Shown: one piece after another, positions 26,315 through 35,562 of the stretch | Position numbering within the stretch: the first letter of the stretch is position 1 | Layout of the letters: every line of letters starts with the position of its first letter | DNA from: Prevotella melaninogenica | GTDB lineage: Bacteria > Bacteroidota > Bacteroidia > Bacteroidales > Bacteroidaceae | Direction of reading: 5' to 3' | Assembly (NCBI RefSeq): GCF_013267595.1 | Contig: NZ_CP054011.1 | Location: 1,564,147-1,628,146 of the forward strand | Length of the DNA: 64,000 nucleotides | Translations under genes and position numbers: made by a program | The notes under the pieces: model-generated | Seen by the model: only the letters and a program-made list of their open reading frames with translations | The model's database searches: none | Told to the model about the DNA's origin: nothing

Positions 26315-27559
26315 ATGAACAAGAATACAAATGATTTTGAGATAATGGCACCTGTAGGCTCACGAGAGTCACTCGCAGCTGCCATCAATGCCGGAGCTAA
26401 CTCTGTTTACTTCGGTATCGGAAAGCTGAATATGCGTTCACATTCAGCTAACCACTTCACCATCGACGACCTTAAAGAGATTGCCGAGACTTGTAACGCA
26501 AAGGGAATACAGACTTATCTGACTGTAAACACTGTCATCTATGGCGAGGATATTGAGACAATGCACGAGATTATCGATGCTGCTAAGGCTGCAAATATCA
26601 CCGCTGTCATCGCCAGTGACGTTGCTGTAATGATGTATTGCCGTCAAGTGGGGGTTGAGGTTCACCTCTCAACACAGCTGAATATCTCTAATATTGACGC
26701 CCTGAAGTTCTACGCTCAGTTTGCTGATGTTGCCGTATTGGCACGCGAGCTGAATATGGATCAGGTGAAGGAGATACACGAACAGATTATCAAACAGAAT
26801 ATCTGTGGTCCAAAGGGGCAGCCTATTCGTATCGAGATGTTCTGCCATGGTGCGTTCTGTATGGCGATTTCTGGCAAGTGTTATATGAGTCTTCACGATT
26901 CTAACCGCTCTGCTAATCGTGGTGCTTGCACCCAGATATGCCGCCGTAGCTATACGGTTACAGACAATGAGACGGGCAATCAGTTAGAGATTGACAACAA
27001 ATACATTATGAGTCCTAAGGACTTAAAGAGTGTTCGCTTCATTGATAAGATGATGGATGCGGGTGTACGTGTGTTCAAGATTGAGGGGCGTGCACGTGGA
27101 CCAGAGTATGTTCACACCGTTGTTAGCTGCTACAAGGAGGCTATCGAGAGCGTACTCGATGGTACCTTCACCGAAGAAAAGAAGGACCAGTGGGACGAGA
27201 GACTCTCAACAGTCTTCAACCGTGGCTTCTGGGATGGCTACTATCAAGGTCAGAAGATGGGCGAATGGACAAAAGATTATGGCAATAAGGCTACCGAAAA
27301 GAAGGTACTCATCGGTAAGGTGATAAAGTATTTCTCTCGTCTTGGTGTGGCTGAGGTGGCTGTTGAGGCTAACACCTTCGTAAAGGGAGAGAAGCTTCTT
27401 ATCACTGGTAACAGCACTGGCGCTATGTTCCTCAATGCTGAAGAGATTCGTTACGACCTCAACCCTGTTGATAAAGCAGAACAAGGTTGGCGCGTTTCTA
27501 TCCCTGTTCCTGATAAGGTGCGCCCAAATGATAAACTGTTTAAGCTGGTAACAAAGTAA
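26315..27559 (+). CDS. U32 peptidase-family protein (TrhP/RlhA-like RNA hydroxylation)
   Basis: This 414-aa protein opens FEIMAPVGSRESLAAAINAGA, the U32 TIM-barrel start. It carries the family signature IEMFCHGAFCMAISGKCYMS with clustered Cys residues, and later CTQICRRSY. Relatives in E. coli (TrhP, RlhA) take part in prephenate-dependent hydroxylation of tRNA U34 or 23S rRNA rather than proteolysis. The cysteines likely hold an Fe-S cluster. It is a single gene followed by a short minisatellite. Confidence 0.88.
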   Translation: MNKNTNDFEIMAPVGSRESLAAAINAGANSVYFGIGKLNMRSHSANHFTIDDLKEIAETCNAKGIQTYLTVNTVIYGEDIETMHEIIDAAKAANITAVIASDVAVMMYCRQVGVEVHLSTQLNISNIDALKFYAQFADVAVLARELNMDQVKEIHEQIIKQNICGPKGQPIRIEMFCHGAFCMAISGKCYMSLHDSNRSANRGACTQICRRSYTVTDNETGNQLEIDNKYIMSPKDLKSVRFIDKMMDAGVRVFKIEGRARGPEYVHTVVSCYKEAIESVLDGTFTEEKKDQWDERLSTVFNRGFWDGYYQGQKMGEWTKDYGNKATEKKVLIGKVIKYFSRLGVAEVAVEANTFVKGEKLLITGNSTGAMFLNAEEIRYDLNPVDKAEQGWRVSIPVPDKVRPNDKLFKLVTK

Positions 27560-27569
27560 ATTTGAGTGA

Positions 27570-27613
27570 ACGAGTAGACAAGTAGACGAGTAGACAAGTG
27601 GACAAGTTACTTG
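27570..27613 (+). repeat. Short GAGTAGACAAGTAGAC minisatellite
   Basis: Repeated GAGTAGACAAGT elements, the opposite-strand version of the ACTTGTCTACTC-type subrepeats between korA and korB. Confidence 0.7.
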
Positions 27614-27673
27614 CTTATATAACTCTACTCACAGAAGTTTTCATAATTCTGAATAGAACAAAACATTTATACA

Positions 27674-28090
27674 ATGACAATAAACGAAGCACAAGATGCG
27701 GTAATTAGTGAGTTCGAGGACTTCACTGATTGGATGGATAAATACCAAATGCTCATTGACTTGGGTAACGAGTTGGAGCCATTAGAGGAGCAGTATAAGA
27801 ACGAGCAGAACCTTATTGATGGTTGTCAGAGCCGTGTATGGCTGCAGTGTGACAACGTAGATGGTAAACTTATCTTCACTGCTGACTCTGATGCACTCAT
27901 CACAAAGGGTATCATTGCCCTTCTGATACGTGTATTGAGTAATCATACTCCACAAGAGATTATCGATGCTGACCTGTATTTCATTGACAAGATAGGTCTC
28001 CGCCAGCATCTCTCACCTACACGTAGCAACGGCTTACTGTCTATGGTGACAAAGATTAAGGCGTACGCTGTAGGGTTTAGTTTGCAGTAA
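27674..28090 (+). CDS. sufE: SufE-family cysteine desulfuration protein
   Basis: This 138-aa protein matches SufE over its full length. The sulfur-accepting Cys is in NLIDGCQSRVWL, and the conserved SNGLLSMVTKI follows near the C-terminus. SufE takes persulfide sulfur from the desulfurase SufS and hands it to the SufBCD scaffold for Fe-S cluster building. No other suf genes are in the window. Fe-S clients nearby include MiaB, the U32 protein and KorAB. Confidence 0.92.
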   Translation: MTINEAQDAVISEFEDFTDWMDKYQMLIDLGNELEPLEEQYKNEQNLIDGCQSRVWLQCDNVDGKLIFTADSDALITKGIIALLIRVLSNHTPQEIIDADLYFIDKIGLRQHLSPTRSNGLLSMVTKIKAYAVGFSLQ

Positions 28091-28093
28091 GAA

Positions 28094-28366
28094 AGCCTCC
28101 CCCAACCCCTCCGAAAGGAGGGGAGTGCAGATAATAAAGGGATAATAATACAGGGATGCTTTGTTGAGATATCTATAATATTTAGCATATATCCCTATTC
28201 TATAATAATATTCTACAACTATAACCCACACACAAGCTAAGACTCCTCCCCCTTCGGGGAAGTTAAATGGGGTTCTACAAGCTAATATTCCTCTCTTCGG
28301 CGAGGTTAGGTGGAACTTCACAAGCTAAGACTCCTCCCCTTTCGGGGAGGTCGGGTGGGGCTTTTC
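28094..28366. repeat. GC-rich hairpin repeats (CTCCCC-TTTCGGGGAG type)
   Basis: Four imperfect units built around CTCCxCTTCGGGGA stems lie in an otherwise A/T-rich 280-bp gap. Two share the lead-in CACAAGCTAAGACTCCTCCC. Similar elements are common between Bacteroidota genes. The last unit runs up to the TrmH-family start. Confidence 0.75.
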
Positions 28367-28369
28367 CTT

Positions 28370-28945
28370 ATGAGAAAACTACGCACAATCGAAATGAATA
28401 GGCTTTCCCTTGAAGAATTCAAGGAAGCTGATAAACTGCCACTCATCGTTGTGTTAGACGATGTGCGGTCGTTACATAATGTGGGAAGTGTCTTCCGTTC
28501 GGCTGATGCTTTCCGCGTGGAAGCTGTCTATCTATGCGGTATTACCGCCACACCTCCTAACGCAGAGATTCATAAGACCGCACTCGGTGGTGAGGACTCA
28601 GTTGACTGGCGTTACTTTGAACGTACAGAAGATGCTATCGAAGAACTCCATCATCAAGGTGTATTCGTGTATAGCGTAGAACAAGTGGAAGGCTCAACAA
28701 AGCTGCAGGAGCTCAACACAGAGAACCCAACCAACCATCAACACCCAACACCCAACACCCAACACCCAGTCATCCACTACGCTATCGTGCTGGGCAACGA
28801 GGTGAAAGGTGTAAAGCAAAGTGTCGTGGACATGAGTGACGGCTGTCTTGAAATTCCACAGTTCGGCACCAAACACTCACTGAATGTAAGTGTAACAACT
28901 GGTATTGTCATTTGGGAGTTTGCGCGTCAGCTACTTATAAAGTAG
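28370..28945 (+). CDS. TrmH-family (SPOUT) RNA 2'-O-methyltransferase
   Basis: I choose the ATG at 28370 (MRKLRTIEMNRLS). The upstream in-frame codons are GC-rich repeat sequence. The 192-aa protein shows the three SPOUT motifs: NVGSVFRSADAF, VLGNEVKGV and IPQFGTKHSLNVSVTTGI. It transfers a methyl group from SAM to a ribose in tRNA or rRNA. The exact target is unknown, and no N-terminal substrate-binding domain is present. A low-complexity insert (NPTNHQHPTPNTQHP) precedes motif 2. It is encoded by AACACCCA repeats identical to intergenic repeats elsewhere in the window. Confidence 0.9.
   Translation: MRKLRTIEMNRLSLEEFKEADKLPLIVVLDDVRSLHNVGSVFRSADAFRVEAVYLCGITATPPNAEIHKTALGGEDSVDWRYFERTEDAIEELHHQGVFVYSVEQVEGSTKLQELNTENPTNHQHPTPNTQHPVIHYAIVLGNEVKGVKQSVVDMSDGCLEIPQFGTKHSLNVSVTTGIVIWEFARQLLIK
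28729..28774 (+). repeat. AACACCCA minisatellite inside the TrmH-family gene
   Basis: Four near-perfect CAACACCCA units in frame with the coding sequence. The same motif lies at 8786-8820 and inverted at 11643-11675, both outside or at the edge of genes. Confidence 0.8.
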
Positions 28946-28974
28946 GTTTCAAACAACTGACAACATAAGATATT

Positions 28975-28992
28975 GGGGGCAAATATGCCCCC
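28975..28992 (+). terminator. Terminator of the TrmH-family gene
   Basis: GGGGGCA / TGCCCCC with a 4-nt loop, followed by TTTTT. Confidence 0.9.
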
Positions 28993-29061
28993 TTTTTAAT
29001 TTTAAATCACATGAAAATAGCCTGCATAAGTGGGAATAAAGCAGTAGTAGAGTTCACCTTC

Positions 29062-29158
29062 TGCGAATTATTTTCATGAAGAAAAATAATTATTTACGTG
29101 AAAAGAAATATTTATTTTCATGAAGAAAAAGAATTATTTTCATGAAAATAAATTATAA
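29062..29158 (+). repeat. 22-bp palindromic array, TTTTCATGA family, site B
   Basis: Four cores (CATGA, CGTGA, CATGA, CATGA) at exactly 22-bp spacing, with left edge CTGCGAATTA. It lies after the TrmH terminator and before the next promoter, so it is probably untranscribed. 29159-29271 shows nothing else. Confidence 0.93.
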
Positions 29159-29271
29159 GCCTTGCAATGTTTGACCGCTTATTATTGTGAATAGGGTTTG
29201 TTAATACGCATACTTACACTACACTTCATGGTGTATAAATCCTTAAAATCATATTTTTACAAGCAATCTTC

Positions 29272-29302
29272 TTGCTTTTTTTTCAAATATTACATACCTT
29301 TG
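29272..29302 (+). promoter_or_regulatory. Promoter of the lipoprotein gene at 29392
   Basis: TTG (29272-29274), 20-bp spacer, TACCTTTG (29295-29302). An AAGCAA/TTGCTT hairpin with a T-run overlaps the -33 region. Confidence 0.75.
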
Positions 29303-29391
29303 TGAAATCGAAATCAATGTAGAAGGATGGTATCATATTAAAGCTATGATATCTAAAAACGACCTAACTTAAAACTAAAAACGAATGGATT

Positions 29392-30222
29392 ATGAAGAAG
29401 GTATTATTGTATCTACTTGCTTTACCAGTGATTATGTTGCTATTGGCAAGCTGTCATTCTGAAGAAGACGACTTTATTGATAAGCCAGATCCTAAGAGTT
29501 TGATTATTAAAGGGGTTGCTAAAACGCCAGATGGACAGCCAATTCCTAACATAGAATTGAAGTTGGACTACACGATTATGTCTGCTCTTTATTCTATTAA
29601 GGTTTATCATAAGGCCAAAGCAACGACGGATAAGGATGGTAACTACATAATGTTTTTCAACTTAAACGACAAAGAATTAAAGTCTTTAACCACTTATTCA
29701 CCTGAAGAAGGCTTCGTATACCATCTACAGATGACGTTGGATTTGAGTAAGTTGGATGACAAAGTGTATCTATTACCTACTGATATCACAGCAGTACGTC
29801 CGTTGAGTGAGAGGAAGCTCTTCTATGATGCTTATGGAATGCCAGGTCGTTTACAGCAAGGACAGGTGTATGAACAGAATATATTGATCCCTCGCAAGCA
29901 GCTTGCAAAGGTAAGGATAGAAACGAATGGAGCTATTAACGAGAAGGATAGCTTTGCCATTTGTAATAAAGTCAGGTATGGTATAGAGAGCCAAATACCG
30001 AATGGGTTTAATGGAGAAAGAGGTTATCTAATGTTTTACCAACCCATAAAACTGAAGAATACACATAGTCAGACGGTGCAGATCTCATGTGCTGCTGAGG
30101 AAGACAGTAAGCTTAGTTTGTATCGTCTACCAGATGGAGAGTTTAATTATAAGGAGTATTCTTCGGAGGTTGAGGTCCCTGTGATGCAGGCAGGAGGTGA
30201 GTTGATACTTAGAACGCATTAG
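29392..30222 (+). CDS. Lipoprotein with carboxypeptidase-regulatory-like domain
   Basis: This 276-aa protein has a lipoprotein signal (LLLASC, Cys about 21) followed by an acidic DE-rich linker, a type that often marks surface lipoproteins in Bacteroidota. Residues about 37-105 resemble a carboxypeptidase-regulatory or SpaA-type beta-sandwich (IKGVAKTPDGQPIPNIELKLDY ... TTDKDGNYIMFF). The rest is unassigned. It has its own promoter and terminator. I cannot name a function. Confidence 0.75.
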   Translation: MKKVLLYLLALPVIMLLLASCHSEEDDFIDKPDPKSLIIKGVAKTPDGQPIPNIELKLDYTIMSALYSIKVYHKAKATTDKDGNYIMFFNLNDKELKSLTTYSPEEGFVYHLQMTLDLSKLDDKVYLLPTDITAVRPLSERKLFYDAYGMPGRLQQGQVYEQNILIPRKQLAKVRIETNGAINEKDSFAICNKVRYGIESQIPNGFNGERGYLMFYQPIKLKNTHSQTVQISCAAEEDSKLSLYRLPDGEFNYKEYSSEVEVPVMQAGGELILRTH

Positions 30223-30280
30223 GCTTATTCTGTGGCTGTTAAGTCTTAGTAGGGCTACTCTCGTGGGTATAGAAACAAAA

Positions 30281-30306
30281 ATAGGGGCTGAGTGCTCAGT
30301 CCCTAT
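30281..30306. terminator. Bidirectional terminator between convergent genes
   Basis: ATAGGGGCTGAG / CTCAGTCCCTAT form a 12-bp stem with one G-T pair and a 2-nt loop. An A-run precedes it and TTGTTTTATATTT follows. Confidence 0.8.
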
Positions 30307-30326
30307 CACCTTGTTTTATATTTGTC

Positions 30327-31328
30327 TTAAATAGCTCGAAGCACCACAGCAATGGTCTTCATACGCACATAGTTCTCACTTAAGAACATAAAACCATGGT
30401 AGCGATTGGCTGTTCCCCAACTATTCTTGCAGAGGAAGAAGCGTCGACCATGTTGGTCGTGAGCCAATCCAACGATTTCCATGACATGATCATCGGTTGT
30501 ACGATGCGCTTCAAAAGAAGTCTGTCGACGCTCGGCAGTCACCTTTTTGTCTTCATTTTTCAACACAGCAAAGCCATTTCCAAATAAGAAACCAGGCTCT
30601 GATATGTCACCTTCCCAGCACACAGGATGTCCTGCTCGTAGACTCTGAACAATGCGATTCATCATCGTGTCGAGTGGAACATTGAGGAAAGTGTCATGAA
30701 AGTAATTATCAGGTACTTCCAAAGGGAAGCGTTGTCCGTATGGATGATGTGTGAAACTGGTTAGTGCTACGTACTCATCATCAGTGCATACGCTATGTGC
30801 AAACTCTAATGGAGTGTATAATGCGCCTAATATAAAGACCTGTTTAGGTAGCGGACCGATATACTTATCCAATAGTTTCTCCGCATCATTGCCCTTATCC
30901 AACTTACGACAAAGAACGTTATAGTCCATATCTGGCTTATGACGATACGCATCATAATGCTGCAAACCATAGGTTTGTATAAGGTCGAGTGCCATAGTAC
31001 ACATGCCACGCGTTGTGATATCAGCCTCCTTCTGAACGACCTTATTAGGGAGTAAATGACGACGATTTGCCTGCTCACTAAGATACATACGTGCCACATA
31101 GTCAGGACTTAGGTTTATAGAATCACCCCGTATAATATGCTCTGTCTCAAGGGTTGCAAGCATGCCATAGACCCAGCAGAGCGAACTCAACCCTTGACCC
31201 TTCACTGGAGTAGTAGGAAGACGCAAGTCGACAGTGAACTTCTCTTCTGGAAAAGAGATGTTACTCCGTTGCTGCCCACAGCTTACTAACACTAAACATG
31301 CCAAGAATATAAAGATACTTTTCTTCAT
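30327..31328 (-). CDS. C1-family cysteine peptidase lipoprotein (bleomycin-hydrolase-like)
   Basis: This 333-aa protein has a lipoprotein signal (LVLVSC, Cys17). Papain-fold catalytic residues are visible: the oxyanion Gln Q45 and nucleophile C51 in VKGQGLSSLCWVYG, His in TDDHVMEIVGL, and Asn in FLCKNSWGT. The spacing and C-terminal half resemble the C1B (bleomycin hydrolase/aminopeptidase C) group more than secreted streptopain. It is probably periplasmic or surface-bound, acting on peptides. It lies 162 bp downstream of another minus-strand secreted protein gene. Confidence 0.88.
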   Translation of the reverse strand: MKKSIFIFLACLVLVSCGQQRSNISFPEEKFTVDLRLPTTPVKGQGLSSLCWVYGMLATLETEHIIRGDSINLSPDYVARMYLSEQANRRHLLPNKVVQKEADITTRGMCTMALDLIQTYGLQHYDAYRHKPDMDYNVLCRKLDKGNDAEKLLDKYIGPLPKQVFILGALYTPLEFAHSVCTDDEYVALTSFTHHPYGQRFPLEVPDNYFHDTFLNVPLDTMMNRIVQSLRAGHPVCWEGDISEPGFLFGNGFAVLKNEDKKVTAERRQTSFEAHRTTDDHVMEIVGLAHDQHGRRFFLCKNSWGTANRYHGFMFLSENYVRMKTIAVVLRAI

Positions 31329-31490
31329 TCTTCAATTCAATATTACCGTTTCTGTCTTGCACTTGGTTGTAGATAATGCTGCATTATCCCATAACCAGCA
31401 CTAAAAACAATCGCTAAGTTAACTATAGAACATTTGTCTTAACTCCTCTCACTCCCTTTCACTCCTTAACTCCTTAACATCATCTCTTGC

Positions 31491-32306
31491 TCAATACTCC
31501 ACCATCTTGGTCCAAGCCTCAGCCACTTCCTTGTCTAATGGTGGGACAACAGCAGGGATAGAGAAGGTCCAAACGCTGTTCTTCTCTTTCTTAATACGTT
31601 TGAGTTCGCTCTCAGTAATGGTCATACGGTCCGACACATAAAACTCACTCCAGACGTCAATTCGCTCGTCATCGTCCTCTCCACGGTAGTGAGCAAAGAA
31701 GGTTTGATGCTTCTGTGAGGCAAGGAGAAGATTGTTAGAGAGGTAACTCTCGCTCTCATCATACTGAGTCATCCGAGCCACGATACCATACATACGCAGC
31801 TGACTCATGTCTATTTCGTGCTTTGGTTGACCAACGAGTTCGTCCATCTCAAGGGTTGTCACAACCTCTATCTTCCCATTAATCTTCCGCTTTTCCTTGC
31901 TTATCTTACCGCATTTATCAGCCCATCGGTACACATCTCCATTGTTACGAGTGGAGTATTCCTCGCTGTCAATACTCTTAAGGAGCGTCTGCCGTTCCAG
32001 ATTAGGGAGTGAAATGCGCACAAAGGTATCATCACCATTGGCTTTCGGAGCCTTACGACGACGTTCACCAAGAAACTTTCGTTCAACAAAAGGCGATCCT
32101 TTCTTCCCTTCTGAAGCCTCAATAGCAGTGTCAGAAAGCGGTATATAAAACTCCATCATACCGTCAATAAAATAGCTAAGCATGGAGTTTGTGCTCTGAT
32201 AGACACGATAATAGCCTTTCAGACGAGTGTATTGTCGTTCCTGCGCCTGCGTATTCACGACCGCAAGAATGAGTATTATGGAAAGCAAGAAACTACGTTT
32301 AAACAT
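31491..32306 (-). CDS. Secreted protein of unknown function
   Basis: This 271-aa protein has a signal peptide (about 1-21, ending NTQAQ). The body is beta-rich and highly charged, with YTRLKGYYRVYQSTNSMLSYFIDGMMEFYIP near the start. I do not recognise a family. It lies between hlyIII-type and C1-peptidase genes on the same strand (27 bp after the former), so it may be co-transcribed. Confidence 0.7.
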   Translation of the reverse strand: MFKRSFLLSIILILAVVNTQAQERQYTRLKGYYRVYQSTNSMLSYFIDGMMEFYIPLSDTAIEASEGKKGSPFVERKFLGERRRKAPKANGDDTFVRISLPNLERQTLLKSIDSEEYSTRNNGDVYRWADKCGKISKEKRKINGKIEVVTTLEMDELVGQPKHEIDMSQLRMYGIVARMTQYDESESYLSNNLLLASQKHQTFFAHYRGEDDDERIDVWSEFYVSDRMTITESELKRIKKEKNSVWTFSIPAVVPPLDKEVAEAWTKMVEY

Positions 32307-32333
32307 TTCTTTTTGTGTTTATATGAATACAAA

Positions 32334-32990
32334 TCATAGGTATTCCTTCAAGATTCCCCACACGGCTATGATATGACAAATACTACCTGCAAGGACGAAG
32401 AAGTGGAATACTGTATGCATATACTTACGTTTGTTGAGCGAATAAAACAATGCACCAGTGATATACATGACTCCTTCTGCAAAGATCCAGACGAGCGATT
32501 GCGTTTCCAAAGCATCGACTAATGGCTTGAAGGCGACCAATACTGATAGCCCCATACCGATGAATGTCAACGTTTCTAAGTTACTATGGTCACGCAGTTT
32601 ACGGAAGGATGAGATGGTGCCGAGTATCGCACAGAGCCATACAAAGGCAAACAAACCCCAGCCCCAAGCACCTTGATTGCGCAAGGCTATCAGTGTTATG
32701 GGCGAATAAGAGCCTGCGATATGCCAATAAATGGCTGCATGGTCCCACTTTCGCAAGCGTTCTTTCCATACAGAATGAGCAGAGAGGGCATGATAGACAG
32801 TCGATGTGATATAACTGAAAAGCATCCCGACAAGATATAATATCACACCCGCTGTTGCCCAACCAGACCGCTCCTTAGAGCACCAAACAAGGAAAATCGT
32901 ACCGAACACTACGCCCAGTACGATTCCTCCACTATGACTCCATGAGTTCCATAGTTCCTCTTTGTGTGAAAAGAATATCTTTCGTCTCAC
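32334..32990 (-). CDS. Hemolysin III family membrane protein (PAQR-like)
   Basis: This 218-aa protein has seven predicted transmembrane helices. HlyIII/PAQR marks are visible: SHSGGIVLGVVFG near the start, STVYHALS in the second-third helix region, KWDHAAIYWHIAGSYSP, and a C-terminal HTVFHFFVLAGSICH with His ligands for a metal. Bacterial members are of uncertain role (membrane homeostasis). The start lies 8 bp after the rnr stop, so it is in the rnr operon. Confidence 0.9.
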   Translation of the reverse strand: MRRKIFFSHKEELWNSWSHSGGIVLGVVFGTIFLVWCSKERSGWATAGVILYLVGMLFSYITSTVYHALSAHSVWKERLRKWDHAAIYWHIAGSYSPITLIALRNQGAWGWGLFAFVWLCAILGTISSFRKLRDHSNLETLTFIGMGLSVLVAFKPLVDALETQSLVWIFAEGVMYITGALFYSLNKRKYMHTVFHFFVLAGSICHIIAVWGILKEYL

Positions 32991-32998
32991 CTTGATAA

Positions 32999-35296
32999 CT
33001 ACTTTCTTCTGCGGCTCTTGCTACCACGCTTGCTGCTCTTTCGGTCGTTCTTCCTATTTACAGCATACTCAGCAGCGGTCTGCTTTGCCTTTAATGGGCG
33101 ACCATCATCAAGTGCGAAGTCGAGTTGTCTACGCTCTAAATCAGCCTTAGCCACCTGTATGCGGATAGGATCACCAAGTTGGTAGACGTGGTGACGACGA
33201 CGACCAACGAGACAATAGTTCTTCTCGTCGAAGTCGTAGTAGTCATCATCGAGGTCACGCATTGGTATCATACCCTCGCAATGGTTCTCGTCTATCTCCG
33301 CATAGATACCGAAACTCTGAATACCAGATATGTGTGCATCATAGCATTCACCGATATGCTCGCTCATAAACTCAACCATCTTATACTTGATAGAGTCACG
33401 TTCTGCATTCTGTGCAACGAGTTCCATGTCTGAACAATGCTCACAAAGTTCCTCGTAATGGTCCTTATTAGCCGAGCGACCACCGTTCTGGTAGCGTGTT
33501 ATCAAGCGATGAACCATCGTGTCAGGATAACGACGAATAGGCGAAGTGAAGTGGGTGTAGTAATCAAAAGCAAGTCCGAAGTGACCGATGTTATGCGTAG
33601 TATACTTCGCCTTCATCATCGAACGGAGTGCAATCGTCTGTATCACCTTCTCTTCACGTTTGCCTTGTACCTCGTCCATCAACTTGTTCAACGCACGAGC
33701 AGTGGCACCCTTGGTGCTGGCAGACTTGAGTTTATAACCAAACTTAGCTGTAAATTCACGCAAGTTCTCGAACTTCTGTGGGTCAGGATTGTCATGAACA
33801 CGATAAGGAAGGGTCTTTGCTTTCTTGCCTTTCTTCACGATTCCAACGCTTTCTGCTACTGTCTTATTAGCCAAGAGCATAAACTCTTCAATCAACTTGT
33901 TGGCATCCTTTGATCGTTTAAAGTAACAACGGATTGGCTTACCCTTCTCATCAATGTCGAAGTGGAGCTCTTCTGAATCGAACTTCACACTTCCTGCCTT
34001 CATACGACGACCACGAATCAACTTTGCAAGACGGTCGAGTGTAATGATTTGCTCGGCATTCTCGCCTTTATATCCTGCCTTTCCTGGATTTGGAGCAGGC
34101 TCGCCTGTACCATCAATAACACCGTTGTCTTCCAATATCTGCTGTGCCTCTTCGTAGGCATAACGACGATTTGACTTGATAACCGTGTGCACAATGCGGT
34201 AAGCCTTTACGTTTGCTTCATCGTCAAGGTTGAATATACAACTGAAAGCAAGCTTCTCTTCATCTGGACGGAGCGAACAGATAAAGTTACAAAGACGCTC
34301 TGGAAGCATCGGAATAGTGCGGTCTACGAGATAAACTGACGTCGCACGCTGTTGGGCTTCACGGTCGATAATATCGCCTTCTTTGACATAATGTGACACA
34401 TCCGCAATATGTACGCCCACTTCCCACAGTCCACTCTCTAACTTTCGGATAGAAAGTGCATCGTCAAAGTCCTTCGCGTCACGTGGATCAATCGTACAAG
34501 TCCATACGTCACGGAAGTCTTCACGTTCCGCATAGTCCTGTGCTGTGATCTCAGCACTTATCTTCTCGGCAGCATCCTCGACACGTTTAGGATACTTATA
34601 AGGCAAGCCATACTGTGCAAGGATGGTGTTCATCTCTACATCATTGTCACCAGCTTCACCCAAGACGTCCACCACTTCGCCCACAAGGTTCTTATGGTCG
34701 GCATCAGGCCACTTCGTTATCTTCACCAAAGCACGGTCATCTGTCTTTCCTCCCTTTAGTTTCTTCTTAGGAATAAGAATATCGTGAATAAAGAGATTCT
34801 CCTGTGTTACAAGAAAGGCAATGTCCTTCTCGACACGCAACCTTCCTACGAAGGTGTCTTTCTTCCGTTGCAGTATCGCGATGACCATTGCCTCTTTTAT
34901 ATGATTCTGACGGCGTGCCATGAACTGAACTCTCACTTGGTCGCCATTCAAAGCCGCCATAGAATTACGCTCAGAGACAAAGACTGGTGTACCACCATCC
35001 TCTGGCAGGAATGTATTCTTACCATTCGCCTTGCGGATAAAGGTACCTTCCTGCACCTGTCCTTTGGTATTCAACGTGTAAGCACTCTCTCCAACCTTTG
35101 ACAGGAAGTCGTCCCACGCCAATTCCTCCATCACATCTATCGCCAACATTTTGGCTGGATGGGTGGTCAACTTGAGTGCATGAAATATCTGTTTAAAGCT
35201 AAATGTCTCGTCGGGTTGTGTCTGAAAGAAACTCATGAGTTTCTCTGCAAGCTGCTTCTTAGTCAATCGCTTGCTGCTTTTCTTTTCTTTCCTCAT
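32999..35296 (-). CDS. rnr: Ribonuclease R
   Basis: This 765-aa 3'-5' exoribonuclease degrades structured RNA. Order of domains: N-terminal winged helix (about 10-80), two cold-shock domains (about 80-245), the RNB catalytic domain with the Asp cluster in DPRDAKDFDDALSI and the block HYTHFTSPIRRYPD, then an S1 domain (about 640-725). It ends in a Lys/Arg-rich tail (RKSSKRGSKSRRRK), normal for RNase R. The start MRKEKKSSKRLTKKQLAEKL fits the family. Confidence 0.95.
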   Translation of the reverse strand: MRKEKKSSKRLTKKQLAEKLMSFFQTQPDETFSFKQIFHALKLTTHPAKMLAIDVMEELAWDDFLSKVGESAYTLNTKGQVQEGTFIRKANGKNTFLPEDGGTPVFVSERNSMAALNGDQVRVQFMARRQNHIKEAMVIAILQRKKDTFVGRLRVEKDIAFLVTQENLFIHDILIPKKKLKGGKTDDRALVKITKWPDADHKNLVGEVVDVLGEAGDNDVEMNTILAQYGLPYKYPKRVEDAAEKISAEITAQDYAEREDFRDVWTCTIDPRDAKDFDDALSIRKLESGLWEVGVHIADVSHYVKEGDIIDREAQQRATSVYLVDRTIPMLPERLCNFICSLRPDEEKLAFSCIFNLDDEANVKAYRIVHTVIKSNRRYAYEEAQQILEDNGVIDGTGEPAPNPGKAGYKGENAEQIITLDRLAKLIRGRRMKAGSVKFDSEELHFDIDEKGKPIRCYFKRSKDANKLIEEFMLLANKTVAESVGIVKKGKKAKTLPYRVHDNPDPQKFENLREFTAKFGYKLKSASTKGATARALNKLMDEVQGKREEKVIQTIALRSMMKAKYTTHNIGHFGLAFDYYTHFTSPIRRYPDTMVHRLITRYQNGGRSANKDHYEELCEHCSDMELVAQNAERDSIKYKMVEFMSEHIGECYDAHISGIQSFGIYAEIDENHCEGMIPMRDLDDDYYDFDEKNYCLVGRRRHHVYQLGDPIRIQVAKADLERRQLDFALDDGRPLKAKQTAAEYAVNRKNDRKSSKRGSKSRRRK

Positions 35297-35352
35297 AGTG
35301 GAATTAGTTGTTTTGAACTCAAGTAAAGGTTATCCTAAGCAGTCTTAAAAGC

Positions 35353-35420
35353 CATCGGACACCATTGTCCGAGGGCTTCGGACAAGTCGTCCGAAATAGC
35401 CGTAGCATGTGTCCGGTAGA
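35353..35420 (+). repeat. 22-bp palindromic array, CGGACA/TGTCCG family
   Basis: Three contiguous 22-bp units. The first two hold TCGGACACCATTGTCCGA and TCGGACAAGTCGTCCGA; the third is a weaker form with GTGTCCGG. It sits between the divergent rnr and epimerase genes. The palindrome is unlike the other two families but the period is the same. Confidence 0.8.
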
Positions 35421-35530
35421 CCGAGACAAAACGGTTTGATACTTAGTTGCAATGCTGTTCATTACATACAAAACATCTAAAAACCGAAACTTGAGTTTTG
35501 TTATTTTCCACAAAGTAACGAAAAAGTTTG

Positions 35531-35538
35531 TATCTTTG
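35531..35538 (+). promoter_or_regulatory. -7 box of epimerase gene; fixes its start
   Basis: TATCTTTG lies 25 bp before the ATG at 35563. An in-frame ATG at 35452 is upstream of this box, so the shorter start is preferred. Confidence 0.65.
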
Positions 35539-35562
35539 CAAACGTTTGCAACGAAATTTTTA

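Noticed and set aside
28094..28366. GC-rich hairpins before the TrmH gene as a riboswitch
   Set aside because: They are copies of a common Bacteroidota-type intergenic repeat and do not match any riboswitch core I know.
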